Assembly (NCBI GenBank): GCA_016713735.1
Contig: JADJOP010000037.1
Location: forward strand, 186,001-250,000
Length of the DNA stretch: 64,000 bases
Direction: 5' to 3'
Source: Bryobacterales bacterium
Lineage (GTDB): Bacteria; Acidobacteriota; Terriglobia; Bryobacterales; Bryobacteraceae
Shown here in pieces: positions 46,444-55,479 of this stretch. The notes beneath the pieces were generated by a model that was given only the letters and a program-made list of their open reading frames with translations, was not told where the DNA came from and ran no database searches. The position numbers and the translations under genes were made by a program. Positions within the stretch are counted from its first letter, which is position 1. Every line of letters begins with the position of its first letter.

Positions 46444-48150
46444 TTGGGCTTATTGGCGCAGTGGCTTCCCCGGTCGGTTGAGTCGCTCCGCACCTATAAC
46501 CGCTCGACCTTCCTCGCCGATCTCATCGCCGGCATCACCGTGGGCCTGGTGGCATTGCCTCTGGCCATGGCCTTCGCCATCTCCTCCGGACTCACCCCGC
46601 AACAAGGCATCTACTGCGCCGTCGTCACAGGCTTCCTCATCTCCGCCCTGGGCGGTTCGCGCACGCAGATCGGCGGACCCACCGGCGCCTTCGTCGTGAT
46701 CGTCTTCGGCATCGTGGAGAAGTACGGCGTGAGCGGCCTCTACGTGGTCACCTTCATGGCCGGCGTGCTCATCCTCCTGCTCGGGCTCACCGGCATGGGC
46801 TCGGCCGTGCGCTTCATCCCCCGCCCGGTCATCATCGGCTTCACCAACGGCATTGCCCTGCTCATCGCCAGCACGCAGATCAAGGACTTCTTCGGCATCC
46901 AACTGGCCAAGGTGCCGGGTGAGTTCTTTGAGCGCATGGAAGCGCTGCTCGGCAAGGCCTCCACGGCGTCACTACCGGCCATGGCTCTGGGCGGCGCGGC
47001 GCTGGCCACCATCATCGTCGTGATGAGGCTGGTGCCGCGCGTCCCCGGTTACATTGTGGCCCTCGTGGGCGGCACGGCGGCCACGGCGCTGCTCAGCCTG
47101 CCTGTGGAAACCATCGGCTCGCGCTTTGGCGGCATTCCCGCCGGCCTGCCGCAGTTCCACATGATTTCGCTCAACGTGACCCAGGTGATCCAGCTCATGC
47201 AGCCCGCGGTGACGGTGGCCCTGCTGGGCGCCATCGAATCGCTCATGTCAGCCGTGGTGGCTGACCGCATGAGCGACGACCAGCACAACCCGAATACGGA
47301 ACTCGTGGCGCAGGGCATCGCCAACATGGTGTCGCCCATGTTCGGCGGGCTGCCCGCCACCGGCGCCATCGCCCGCACGGCCACCAGCATCCGCTCCGGC
47401 GCCAAGACACCCGTGGCGGGCATGATCCACGCGGCCACGATCCTGGCCGTGATTCTGGTTGCCGCGCCGCTGGCCAAGTTCGTGCCGCTGCCCGTGCTGG
47501 CGGCCATTCTCTTCGTCGTCGCCTACAACATGGGCGAGTGGCGGGAGATTGGGGAAATCTTCAAGCTGTCGCCCACCGAGATCGCCGTCTGGTTGGTCAC
47601 CTTTGGCCTTACCGTGATCGCCGACCTCACGCTCGCCGTCCAGGTGGGCATGATCAGCGCCGCCCTGCTCTACATCAAGAAGGTGACGCAGACCACCACC
47701 GTGAGCGAGGTGACGCGCAACTACGTCGACGACGGCTGGGTGCACATCCTGCAGGGCAAGGAGATTCCGCCTTACCTGCGCGTGTTCCGCATCCACGGGC
47801 CGTTCCTGTTCGGTTCCACCGACAAGTTGAAGGTGATCACCGATCAACAGGACGAGCTGCCGCACATTGTCGCCCTGCGCCTGCGCAACATGACCGCCAT
47901 CGACGGCACCGGCCTCAAGGCGCTCGAAGATCTCGCCGACAAACTGCACGCCAGCGGGCGTCAACTGCTGTTGTGCGGCGCGCGCGAGCAGCCGGCGCGC
48001 ATGCTGGAACAGTCCGACGTCGCGCAACACATTGGGCGCGAAAACGTGGTGCCGCACATCAAGGCTGCGCTGGAGCGGGCGGCGGAGTTGGAAGGGCCGC
48101 GGGATCCGGACGAAGATTCCCCGACGCCAGCCGCGACAGGGTTTGCCTAA
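46444..48150 (+). CDS. SulP family inorganic anion (sulfate) transporter
   Basis: 568 aa with a TTG start, 6 nt after the phosphatase stop. Twelve-odd membrane helices: IAGITVGLVALPLAMAFAISSGLTPQQGIY is the SLC26/SulP signature, and PTGAFVVIVFGIV and GGLPATGAIARTATS follow. A cytosolic STAS domain ends the protein (about 445-550, LRLRNMTAIDGTGLKALEDL). It probably imports sulfate or bicarbonate. Close to three sulfatases, uptake of released sulfate is the natural reading, though sulfatases act outside the cell. The last 92 nt overlap the S41 gene on the other strand. Confidence 0.9.
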   Translation: MGLLAQWLPRSVESLRTYNRSTFLADLIAGITVGLVALPLAMAFAISSGLTPQQGIYCAVVTGFLISALGGSRTQIGGPTGAFVVIVFGIVEKYGVSGLYVVTFMAGVLILLLGLTGMGSAVRFIPRPVIIGFTNGIALLIASTQIKDFFGIQLAKVPGEFFERMEALLGKASTASLPAMALGGAALATIIVVMRLVPRVPGYIVALVGGTAATALLSLPVETIGSRFGGIPAGLPQFHMISLNVTQVIQLMQPAVTVALLGAIESLMSAVVADRMSDDQHNPNTELVAQGIANMVSPMFGGLPATGAIARTATSIRSGAKTPVAGMIHAATILAVILVAAPLAKFVPLPVLAAILFVVAYNMGEWREIGEIFKLSPTEIAVWLVTFGLTVIADLTLAVQVGMISAALLYIKKVTQTTTVSEVTRNYVDDGWVHILQGKEIPPYLRVFRIHGPFLFGSTDKLKVITDQQDELPHIVALRLRNMTAIDGTGLKALEDLADKLHASGRQLLLCGAREQPARMLEQSDVAQHIGRENVVPHIKAALERAAELEGPRDPDEDSPTPAATGFA

Positions 48151-49477
48151 GTTCGGCCGCTGACCCCAGCGGCACATCCGGCTCGAGCCCGGCGAGTTCG
48201 TTTTCCCCGTTAGCGCGGAAGCGCGCGCAGTCCGGCATCTTCACCACAAGCCCGCTGTGGGGCAGGCGCGATTGAATGCCGCCGTTGATGTAGCCGCAGC
48301 CGGCGCCGAGCGAGCGCTGCCCCACCAGCACCGCCGCGCCGTTGTCGCGCAGCAAGGCCGCAAACTGCTCCGACGCCGAGGCCGTGCGGCCGTCCATGAG
48401 AATGGCGACGGGCCCCGTCCAGGCGCCTTCGCGCACGCGCAACTTCTCTTCGCCAAACAGCACAGGGGCCGACTCCAGGCCGTTCACCACACCGGGCGGC
48501 ACGTAGCCGGCCAGCCCGCCGCCGGGCCTGCGAATCAGTGAGGAGCAGGCCGCCGCACCGGTTGTCCACACGAGCGAGCGATCGCAATTCACGGCTGCTT
48601 CCCGCTCCAGGCGCGACTGCTCGGCCAGCGCGCGTTCCAGCAAGGCCTGCTGCTCAGGGCGCAAATCGGTCCGCGCGCGATCCCGCTCCAGCATCGCCCG
48701 CTGAGCGGGCAGCGTGCTGGTGTGATGCGGATGCCGCACGAACCCGACCCCGCCATAGTGCAGCGGTTTGGGCGAAAGCAGCCGCGCCGCGCCATCGGCC
48801 CAGTCGGTGCCGCCGCCGTTGCCGGTGAGGTCCACCAGCAGCACCTTCGCGCCGCGCCGCTGGATCTCTCCAATCCGCTCCAGGAGCCGTTCCACCAGCA
48901 TGCGCATGGCCTTCTCATCGTCGTTGCCGGCGGCGCGCATCACATCGCTGTAGGTCTCGTGGCCGAACCGCTCGATGCGGATGACGCCCGCCGTGGTTCC
49001 CTGCCCCAGCGCGAGCAGCCCGGCTTCGAACACACCCGCGGGCAGCGCCGTGTAGCCTTCCCCGCGGTAGTCGATCTCCAGGCGCCGCCGTTTGCGCAGA
49101 AAGCCGGGCAGCCAGTTGCGGCGGCCTTCGATGCGCAGGTGGGGATCATGGAAGCCGTCGACGAACTCATAGAGGACAGCCCGGGCGGCGCGGTTCGACG
49201 ACGCCTCGCGCAAGCCACGCCGCGCCTGGGCGGCCAACCGCGGCGGATTCACGCGGCCCGTGGCGGCCAGCCAGTCGAGATTGGCGTGGCCGCGGGCAAG
49301 GTCGGCCAGCAGGATGTCGAGGTCGCGCTCCCAGGCCGCGTGGTCTACCTTCTCGAAGGGGTTCCAGATGGCGAAGAACACAGCCCCGCCCAGGACTGCC
49401 GGCAGGAGCAGCCGCAGGGCTCGTTTAAAGGGCGTAGACGTCGTTGGGGTCGGATTTGGCGGCAAATCGCGGATCAC
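48059..49477 (-). CDS. S41 family peptidase (C-terminal processing type), membrane-anchored
   Basis: 472 aa. One N-terminal membrane helix (about 22-42). Core features of the tail-specific protease fold: LLVDLTGNGGGTDWADGAARLL (about 205-225), and the catalytic Ser region GRTASASEQFAALLRDNGAAVLVG (about 375). A catalytic Lys is not clearly placed. Between them is a Cys-bearing insertion (NCDRSLVW...ACSS). The start ATG at 49477 lies within the last codons of the upstream sulfatase (53-nt overlap), and the 3' end overlaps SulP by 92 nt, so the gene is squeezed between two others. Confidence 0.82.
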   Translation of the reverse strand: MIRDLPPNPTPTTSTPFKRALRLLLPAVLGGAVFFAIWNPFEKVDHAAWERDLDILLADLARGHANLDWLAATGRVNPPRLAAQARRGLREASSNRAARAVLYEFVDGFHDPHLRIEGRRNWLPGFLRKRRRLEIDYRGEGYTALPAGVFEAGLLALGQGTTAGVIRIERFGHETYSDVMRAAGNDDEKAMRMLVERLLERIGEIQRRGAKVLLVDLTGNGGGTDWADGAARLLSPKPLHYGGVGFVRHPHHTSTLPAQRAMLERDRARTDLRPEQQALLERALAEQSRLEREAAVNCDRSLVWTTGAAACSSLIRRPGGGLAGYVPPGVVNGLESAPVLFGEEKLRVREGAWTGPVAILMDGRTASASEQFAALLRDNGAAVLVGQRSLGAGCGYINGGIQSRLPHSGLVVKMPDCARFRANGENELAGLEPDVPLGSAAELRQTLSRLASGNLRPDPAALPTPPPAPAQP

Positions 49478-50891
49478 CCCCGGTAGTACGCAGAATCGCC
49501 GCCATTCGTTCCTGCAAGGCGATGACCTGCGCTTTCAGCACTTCGTTCTGGATGTGATAGGTGTGGCGGCCGCGGCCATAGGTGATGCGCGCCTGGGCGA
49601 GCAGGTTCGTCATCTGGTCGGGGTCCTTGGCCAGATCGTAGAGTTCGCTGATGTCCCACACGCCCCAGTGCTGCATGAAGGAGTGCGTCGCGGTGCGCAG
49701 TCCCCAGATGGTGGGCGTGTAGGGATAGTCGGGCTCCCACTCGTAGTTGTAGAGGAACTCCGTGCGCCAATCGGCGGGCGTGCGGCCGTTGAGCGCGGGC
49801 ACGAGGCTGCGGCCATGCATGGGCGGACGGTTGGCGACGCCCGCGAGGTCGAGGAAGGTCGAGGCAAGGTCGATATTGAGCGACATGGCGTCGACCTTGG
49901 TTCCGGCGGCAAACAGGTCCGGGCAGTGCATGGCCAGCGGCACACGGATCGAAGGCTCGTACATGGCGCGCTTGTCGAGCAGGCCGTGCTCGCCCCACAT
50001 GTAGCCGTTGTCGCCCATGTAGACGACGAGCGTGTCGTTCAACAGGCGGCGGCGCTCCAACTCCTCCATCACCTGGCCCACCGAATCGTCGATACCGATG
50101 AGCGACTGGCAGTAGCCGCGATACCAGTCGTCAATCGGACCCGGCTGCCCGAACGCGCCATCCACGCCATGGCGCGTGTAGCGCCGTTTGCGCACCCACT
50201 CCGGCAGTTGCTGATACCACTCCTCGCGGTAGCCGATCGACTTCGGCCACGGGACCTTCTTATCGTGAAACAGCCCGGCGTGCTTCGGCGGCGACTGGAA
50301 GGGATAATGCACGGCCTTGTGCGACAGGTAGAGGCAGAAGGGCCGCCCCGCCGACTCGCCGATGAAGCGCCCGGCCTCGCGCGTGAGCACATCGGTGACG
50401 TTGCCCTTCACCTGCTGGCGCTGGCCGTCGATGTTCATCTTCGGGTCGTTGTACTCGCCCTGGCCGAAGAAGCTCACCCAGCGGTCAAAGCCGGGCCGCT
50501 GCTCGTCGCTAGCCCCGCCCATGTGCCACTTGCCGACGAAGCCGGTGCGGTAGCCGTTCTCACGCAACAGGCGCGGGAAGGTGGGCAGCGCGTTGTCGAG
50601 CGGAGTGAAGTTGTCGCGCACCTTGTGGGCGTGCATGTAGAGGCCGGTGAGGATCGACGCCCGGCTGGGCGAACACAGCGACGAGGTGACGAAGGCGTTG
50701 CGGAAATGGGCGCCCTGGGTGAAGATGCGGTCGAGGTGCGGCGTGTGGCCCTGGAGCCAGGGGTGGCCGAGGCAGCCGAGAAAGTCGTGGCGGTGGTCGT
50801 CGGCGAGGATGAAGACGATGTTGCGCCGCCGCGGCTGGGCCTGGATGGCGGGCGCGGCGAGGGTGGAGGCGAGCAGTTGACGCCGGGTCAT
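49425..50891 (-). CDS. Sulfatase, secreted
   Basis: 488 aa from ATG 50891, chosen because it opens a signal (MTRRQLLASTLAAPAIQAQ); 28 upstream codons are non-protein-like. Metal-binding LADDHRHDFLGCLGHP, active-site CSPSR in SSLCSPSRASILTG (about 72-76), GKWHMGG, SHKAVHYPF, and YMGDNGYMWGEHG are intact, and the C-terminal ISELYDLAKDPDQ fits the long-chain subgroup. TAGAAT lies 8 nt upstream of the ATG; the divergent methyltransferase begins 66 nt away. It is followed by the S41 peptidase with a 53-nt overlap. Confidence 0.92.
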   Translation of the reverse strand: MTRRQLLASTLAAPAIQAQPRRRNIVFILADDHRHDFLGCLGHPWLQGHTPHLDRIFTQGAHFRNAFVTSSLCSPSRASILTGLYMHAHKVRDNFTPLDNALPTFPRLLRENGYRTGFVGKWHMGGASDEQRPGFDRWVSFFGQGEYNDPKMNIDGQRQQVKGNVTDVLTREAGRFIGESAGRPFCLYLSHKAVHYPFQSPPKHAGLFHDKKVPWPKSIGYREEWYQQLPEWVRKRRYTRHGVDGAFGQPGPIDDWYRGYCQSLIGIDDSVGQVMEELERRRLLNDTLVVYMGDNGYMWGEHGLLDKRAMYEPSIRVPLAMHCPDLFAAGTKVDAMSLNIDLASTFLDLAGVANRPPMHGRSLVPALNGRTPADWRTEFLYNYEWEPDYPYTPTIWGLRTATHSFMQHWGVWDISELYDLAKDPDQMTNLLAQARITYGRGRHTYHIQNEVLKAQVIALQERMAAILRTTGGDPRFAAKSDPNDVYAL

Positions 50892-50899
50892 GCGGTTGG

Positions 50900-50905
50900 A
50901 TTCTA
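50900..50905 (-). promoter_or_regulatory. -10-like hexamer TAGAAT, 8 nt before start
   Basis: TAGAAT on the minus strand, 8 nt from the ATG at 50891, in the short divergent space with the methyltransferase. Confidence 0.4.
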
Positions 50906-50956
50906 TCAGGCGCGCCGTTCTGCAGTTTTCCCGGAGAGCGGCCGATAGGAGGGGGA

Positions 50957-51961
50957 ATGGATGCAATTGCCGCACCGCCCCTCGCCCGCGGACGCTCCCG
51001 CAAGCGCGCCGCGCAGAGCCTGCCCGCGATGCTGGCCGACATTTTCAAACGGATGGTCATGGTCGCCTTTGTCATGGCGGGCACGCTGGCCCTCACACAC
51101 TTCCCCTGGGACACGGACAAACCGTTGTCCAAGCAGGAGATCGCCGAGCTGGAAAAGTATTACGCCACGGCCTATCAAAACAAAGCGAGCCTGGAGGAGG
51201 AGCCGGTCAATGCCGATTACGTGCGCATCGCCGAGGGTGCGGCCGCCAAGGCAAACGTGAAGGAGGCGGTGGGCTATTTCATTAAAGAGCACGGGCTGAG
51301 CGGCAAGAAGGTGCTCGACGTGGGCGCCGGGCGCGGCTATCTGCAGGACCTCGTGGACGACTACACGGGGCTGGACATCTCGCCTTCGGCAAAGCGTTTC
51401 TTCCACAAGAAGTTTGTGCATGCCTCGGCCACCTATATGCCGTTCCAGGAGGGCGAGTTCGACGCGCTGTGGACCATCTGGGTGCTCGAACATGTGCCGA
51501 ACCCGGAAGCGGCGCTGGCCGAGATGCGGCGCGTGGTGAAGGATGGCGGGGTGCTGCTGCTGTCGCCGGCGTGGAACTGCCGGCCGTGGGCCGCCGACGG
51601 CTATCCGGTGCGTCCGTATAGCGACTTCGGGGTGGGCGGCAAGCTCTATAAGGCGGCGATTCCGGGGCTGGAGATCACGGCCAACTATGCCCGCTTCCCG
51701 GTGCGCCTCATCCGGCATGCCGCTTGGAAAGTCTCCGCTGAACCCACGCAGCTTCGCTACCGGCGCATCCAGCCGAATTACGATCAATACTGGATGCCCG
51801 ATAGTGACGCCATCAACGCGCTGGACCGGCACGAGGTGGCGCGCTGGTTCCTGAGCAGGGGTGACGAGTGCCTGAACTGCGAGAGCGGGATCGACGGTCT
51901 TACCGATCCCGATGAGGCCCTGGTCATCCGCCTGCACAAGAAACCTAAGGGCCGAAGCTAG
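50957..51961 (+). CDS. Class I SAM methyltransferase with a membrane anchor
   Basis: 334 aa, AGGAGGGGGA ribosome-binding site. A single membrane helix (about 30-48, MVMVAFVMAGTLALTHF) precedes a Methyltransf_11-type domain (about 90-260): VLDVGAGRGYL (motif I), GLDISPSA, MPFQEGEFDALWTIWVLEHV and GGVLLLSPAW. An N-terminal transmembrane anchor on a small-molecule methyltransferase is unusual and suggests a membrane-borne lipid, quinone or glycolipid substrate. It converges on the GH43-like gene with a 4-nt overlap. Confidence 0.85.
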   Translation: MDAIAAPPLARGRSRKRAAQSLPAMLADIFKRMVMVAFVMAGTLALTHFPWDTDKPLSKQEIAELEKYYATAYQNKASLEEEPVNADYVRIAEGAAAKANVKEAVGYFIKEHGLSGKKVLDVGAGRGYLQDLVDDYTGLDISPSAKRFFHKKFVHASATYMPFQEGEFDALWTIWVLEHVPNPEAALAEMRRVVKDGGVLLLSPAWNCRPWAADGYPVRPYSDFGVGGKLYKAAIPGLEITANYARFPVRLIRHAAWKVSAEPTQLRYRRIQPNYDQYWMPDSDAINALDRHEVARWFLSRGDECLNCESGIDGLTDPDEALVIRLHKKPKGRS

Positions 51962-52902
51962 GGCTGGCGCCGCAAGCCCTCGATCACGCTTTGGGGCGCG
52001 CGGAACGCCGTGCCATGGCGGGCGCCCTGGGGGAACTCCACCTGTTCGGTGATGTCCACCCACGTCTTGCCGTCGCGCGAACGGACAGCGCCGTAGCGGT
52101 GGTTGCGGTACTTGTCAAAGTAGATCACCCAGTCGCCGCCGATGCGGATGGGGCTTGGGCCTTCGGCCCACTCCTTGCCTGAGATGGGCCCGGTGGGCTT
52201 GGTCCACGGGCCGCTGAGCGAATCGGCGAAGGTGAGGAAGAGGTTCTTTGCCTCGGGTTTGAGCGTTTCGTTCTTGACGACCATGGCGTAGCGCTTCGCG
52301 CCGGCGACGCGCTCGGGAAAGATGGCCGCGTCAATCACGATGAAGCCGGGGTCGTAGAAGAGCTTCGTGGGCGTGAACGTGCGGAAGTCGCGCGTGCGCG
52401 TGGAGTAGAGGCGGTGGTTGAGGTCGCGGTTGCCCGTGCCGAGGGTCTCCGGGAAACGGCCCTTGATGGTGGAGGCCCAGACGATGAGGAACTCCTTGGC
52501 CGGGGCGTCGTAGTAGATCTCCGGGGCCCAGCAGTTGTGCACCTCCGTGCCCGCCGGAAACACCTCGATGGCCTGTTGGGCCGACCAGTGGATGAGGTCC
52601 TTCGACGACGCATGGCCGATGGTGCGGCCTTCCCAGGCCGTGGTCCACACCATGTGGAAGGCGCCATCGGGGCCGCGCACGAGGGAGGGGTCGCGCATCA
52701 GCTTCGATTCGCCGACCTCGGGTTTGAGCAGCGGCTTGCCGCCGTTGAGTTCGGTCCACTGCAGGCCGTCGCGCGAGGTGGCCAGATAGAAGCCGTCTTC
52801 GCCGTTGTTGCGGAAGAAGGAGAACAGCAGGCCGTCGGCGGCGAGACCGTCGGCGGCGGCGAGGCCGGAAGCGGCCAAGAGGAGGGCAAGCAGGGCGCGC
52901 AC
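51958..52902 (-). CDS. GH43-like secreted glycoside hydrolase
   Basis: 314 aa from GTG 52902. Signal peptide, then a five-bladed-propeller fold: blade phrases FYLATSRDGLQWTEL, MRDPSLVRGPDGAFHMVWTT, IGHASSKDLIHW, CWAPEIYYD and FIVIDAAIFPE. The Asp in MRDPSL and the Glu in WAPEI match the GH43 acid-base layout. Substrates of the family are arabinan or xylan side chains; not certain here. A 14-bp direct repeat right after the signal makes LAADGLAADG. TATACT lies 7 nt before the GTG. Confidence 0.8.
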   Translation of the reverse strand: MRALLALLLAASGLAAADGLAADGLLFSFFRNNGEDGFYLATSRDGLQWTELNGGKPLLKPEVGESKLMRDPSLVRGPDGAFHMVWTTAWEGRTIGHASSKDLIHWSAQQAIEVFPAGTEVHNCWAPEIYYDAPAKEFLIVWASTIKGRFPETLGTGNRDLNHRLYSTRTRDFRTFTPTKLFYDPGFIVIDAAIFPERVAGAKRYAMVVKNETLKPEAKNLFLTFADSLSGPWTKPTGPISGKEWAEGPSPIRIGGDWVIYFDKYRNHRYGAVRSRDGKTWVDITEQVEFPQGARHGTAFRAPQSVIEGLRRQP

Positions 52903-52909
52903 GTGATTC

Positions 52910-52915
52910 AGTATA
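52910..52915 (-). promoter_or_regulatory. -10-like hexamer TATACT, 7 nt before start
   Basis: TATACT-GAATCAC-GTG on the minus strand before the GH43-like gene. A GTG start with no Shine-Dalgarno at this distance is in keeping with a leaderless message. Confidence 0.4.
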
Positions 52916-52926
52916 TGCAGCCGCGC

Positions 52927-53979
52927 CTACTGGAAGCGGGACTTCAACCGCAGGAAGCGCGACTCGAAGAAGCGGTAGCTGAGGGCGCTCACAATGATCG
53001 TGCCCGCCGTGCAGAGAGCGAACAGCCAGAGGCCTTCGTGCGGCAACTCCACGGCCCAGGCGCGCAGGCCTTGCAGAACGAACCGGAACACGAGGACGTG
53101 ATAGAGGTACATGCCGTAGCTGATGGTGCCGATGTAGGCCAGCGGCGGCCAGGCGAGCAGCGGGCGCAGGCCGTTGTCTTCGCGGATGACGCAGGCGGCC
53201 ACCAGCAGCAGGAAGGTGAGTTCGATCGCGCGCCACGGGGCCTCGACGGACATGGCGGCGAGGGCCAGCAGCAGGGCCGCGGGCGCGCTCCAGCGGAGGC
53301 CGCAGAGGCGCTGGACGGCGGCGAATCCGCGCGGGGAGTGGAGCACATGCGCGAGCAGCACGCCCCAGCAGATGGTGGCCGGGATGTTGGCCAGGATGCG
53401 ATACAGGAGCGGCGAACCGAGGGGCGAGGGCGGTCCCCACGTCTGCCACCCAATCGCCACGGCGAGCACGCTCACGATCACGGCCACGGCCCCGCGTGAG
53501 GGCAGAGCACGCTCCACCCAGGGCCAGCCGCAATAGAACTGCTCCTCGGCCGCCAGCGACCAGGCAAAGCCGAACAGGACGACGGAGGGTCCGACGAACC
53601 AGTTCGAGGTGTAGGTGGCGAAGGCAGGCAGGTTGGCGAGGAACTCCTGCCCTTCCGGCGTCGTCTGCAGCCGCGTGAGCACGAAGATCACATAGAGGCC
53701 GAGCACGGCATAGTAGGCGGGGAAGATGCGCAGAGCGCGGCGGGCGTAGAAGCGGGTGAGCGAGATGCGGCCCGTGCGTTGGCGCTCGCGCAGTAGCAGC
53801 GTGGTGATGAGGAAGCCGCTGATGAGGAAGAACAGCGAGACGCCAAGGTGGCCCATGCCGGCGAGGCCTGTACGGCCGGCGCCCGCCGCGTGATGCCAGA
53901 TGACGGCGAGGATGCTCAGGCAGCGCAGGCCGTCGAGGCTTCCGAAGTGCGAGGCCGTTACGGAAGCGTTTTGAGCCAA
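52927..53979 (-). CDS. Acyltransferase 3 family membrane protein (OafA-like)
   Basis: About 350 aa, ten-helix O-acyltransferase. The sequence opens FGSLDGLRCLSILAVIWHHA, with the family His, then GHLGVSLFFLISGFLITTLLL, RFYARRALRIFPAY and YGMYLYHVLVFRF. It acylates surface or cell-wall sugars. No ATG lies in frame at the expected place; TTG 53979 gives a sensible start and overlaps the DUF1080 stop by 22 nt, which would couple the two. The frame is open further up only because the DUF1080 gene is frameshifted into it. Confidence 0.85.
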   Translation of the reverse strand: MAQNASVTASHFGSLDGLRCLSILAVIWHHAAGAGRTGLAGMGHLGVSLFFLISGFLITTLLLRERQRTGRISLTRFYARRALRIFPAYYAVLGLYVIFVLTRLQTTPEGQEFLANLPAFATYTSNWFVGPSVVLFGFAWSLAAEEQFYCGWPWVERALPSRGAVAVIVSVLAVAIGWQTWGPPSPLGSPLLYRILANIPATICWGVLLAHVLHSPRGFAAVQRLCGLRWSAPAALLLALAAMSVEAPWRAIELTFLLLVAACVIREDNGLRPLLAWPPLAYIGTISYGMYLYHVLVFRFVLQGLRAWAVELPHEGLWLFALCTAGTIIVSALSYRFFESRFLRLKSRFQ

Positions 53980-54696
53980 ACGTTGCGGAACTCCACCTTC
54001 ATCGGCGGCCCGACATGGATCTGGAGGCCGATCAAGCCTTCCAGCTTCCGCCCCGCTTCGTCGTCGTCGATCACAACGCTCGAAAGCTGGCCGTTGACCA
54101 CCTGCATCAGCACGTTGCCGCGGGCGATGATGTGCAGCGTGTTCCAGTCGTTGATTTTGAGGATGCCCTTGAGGTCGTTGCCATCCTTGATCTGGGCGAC
54201 CACCTTCTTCTTGCCGTCGGGGCCGACGTGGGTGGCCTGGCCGCGCAGGGCGAGGAAAGCCGCGTGCCTGCTCTTCGTAGATCTGGCCGGAGTAGGTGTT
54301 CTGGAAGTCGATGTCGGCCTGGTAGCCCTTCATGGCCCACTGGCCGCGTTCGGGCAGCATCGAGCTGCGGTACTGGATGCCGCTGTTGGTGGAGTTCATC
54401 TTGAACTCGAGTTTGAGCTCGAAGTTCTTCGGCTCGCCGCCGCGCCAGATGAGGAAGGTGTTGCGCTCGAGCTTGTTGGCGGCCGTGGTTTCGCCGACGA
54501 TGGTGTTGTTCTCGGCGCGCCAGAAGTTCTGATCGCCGTCCCAGCCCTTGAGCGTGCCGTCAAAGATCGGCGTGAAGCCTGAGTTGTCGTTCACCACGAG
54601 CGGTTCGGGCATGTTGGGGCCGCGCCGCTGCGCCTGCTGGGCCCCTGCCATGCCGGCCAGTGCGGCGGCGAGGGCCATCGTGCATAGGAGTCTCAT
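53958..54696 (-). pseudogene. DUF1080 (3-keto-disaccharide hydrolase-like) protein, frameshifted
   Basis: Secreted protein of about 245 aa after correction. Signal MRLLCTMALAAALAGMAGA, then FTPIFDGTLKGWDGD, FLIWRGGEPKNFELKLEFKM and GIQYRSSM, typical for DUF1080 beta sandwiches that cleave 3-keto-sugars or bind glycans. The frame breaks at about 54262. The other frame resumes RGFLALRGQATHVGPDG and continues KINDWNTLHIIARGN, IGLQIHVGPPMKVEFRNVWLK to the stop at 53958. One extra C in TTTCCTCG (TTTCTCG) explains it. It leads into the acyltransferase. Confidence 0.85.
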
Positions 54697-55243
54697 GATC
54701 AGAGTTCACCCTTCTTCGTGTGCCCGGCGGAGGTTGCGGAGTGCTGGATCCGGGCGGATACATTGTATCGCTGAGGCCGGGCTTTCCGGTAACTGGCGGC
54801 GTGGGGGTGGCGGTGTGGAATGCGGAGGGGGTAAGAGCATGTTCTTTGTTTGCAACGAAAGTTTGGGTTCGTTTTGTCAAAAATAGGGGGGGGATAGGGC
54901 TGACGGGGTGAGGGCTGACGGGGTGAGTGCTGAGGGAGAAGGGCTGGAAGGGGCTGGGTGGGAGGGGGCGAGGGGGCGAGGGGGCTGAAGGGGGGGGAGA
55001 GGACAGGGAAAGGTCTGGCCGGGAGAGGGGCGGGAGGAGGCTAGGTGGGAGGGTGGGAGGAGGTGAGAGCGTGTCAAGCGGGGCGGGGCGTCGTGGGGCG
55101 GTAAGTATTAGAAAGGAAATGGTTCATTTGCTGTGGCGGGGGCAGGTTGGTGGGGGTGGGAGAGGGTTGGTGGGGCGTTCGCGGGAGGGGCATGCGCGGG
55201 CAGAAAAGGTTGTGGTAATCTGGTAAATGACGTTAGTGCACGT
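54697..55243. other. G-rich spacer between DUF1080 and tRNA-Arg
   Basis: 547 bp without a supported gene. From about 54884 to 55200 the plus strand is almost free of C and full of G runs of 3 to 9, including two copies of GGCTGACGGGGTGAG (about 54897-54925) and repeated GGGGGCGA. Many G3+ runs within 30 nt meet the pattern for G-quadruplexes. Nothing protein-like is found in it. Confidence 0.7.
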
Positions 55244-55320
<77 letters not shown>

Positions 55321-55425
55321 TCCCTCCTCAACTTTCACTTGGCTTCCTTGTATTTGATGTTCGCAGGCGAAGTGTGTCCCGGGCTGTAGAATGGGCCTTT
55401 GCCGGGAGGACCGGGGAGGACGAGG

Positions 55426-55479
55426 ATGCATCTACGACGGCGGAGTTTGCTGGAGACGGTGTTGGGGGGCGGGGGTTGA
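55426..55479 (+). other. In-frame leader reading MHLRRRSLLETVLGGGG then TGA
   Basis: An ATG with a GAGGACGAGG ribosome-binding site begins 18 codons that look like a twin-arginine leader and end in TGA at 55477. The frame is the same as that of the FAD oxidoreductase 106 nt downstream, and the codons between are Gly/Ala-rich and open. It may be the true start of that gene, separated by a stop. Confidence 0.5.

Noticed and set aside
54884..55200. Small open frames in the G-rich spacer
   Set aside because: They are low-complexity Gly/Arg or Pro/Ser stretches created by G runs.
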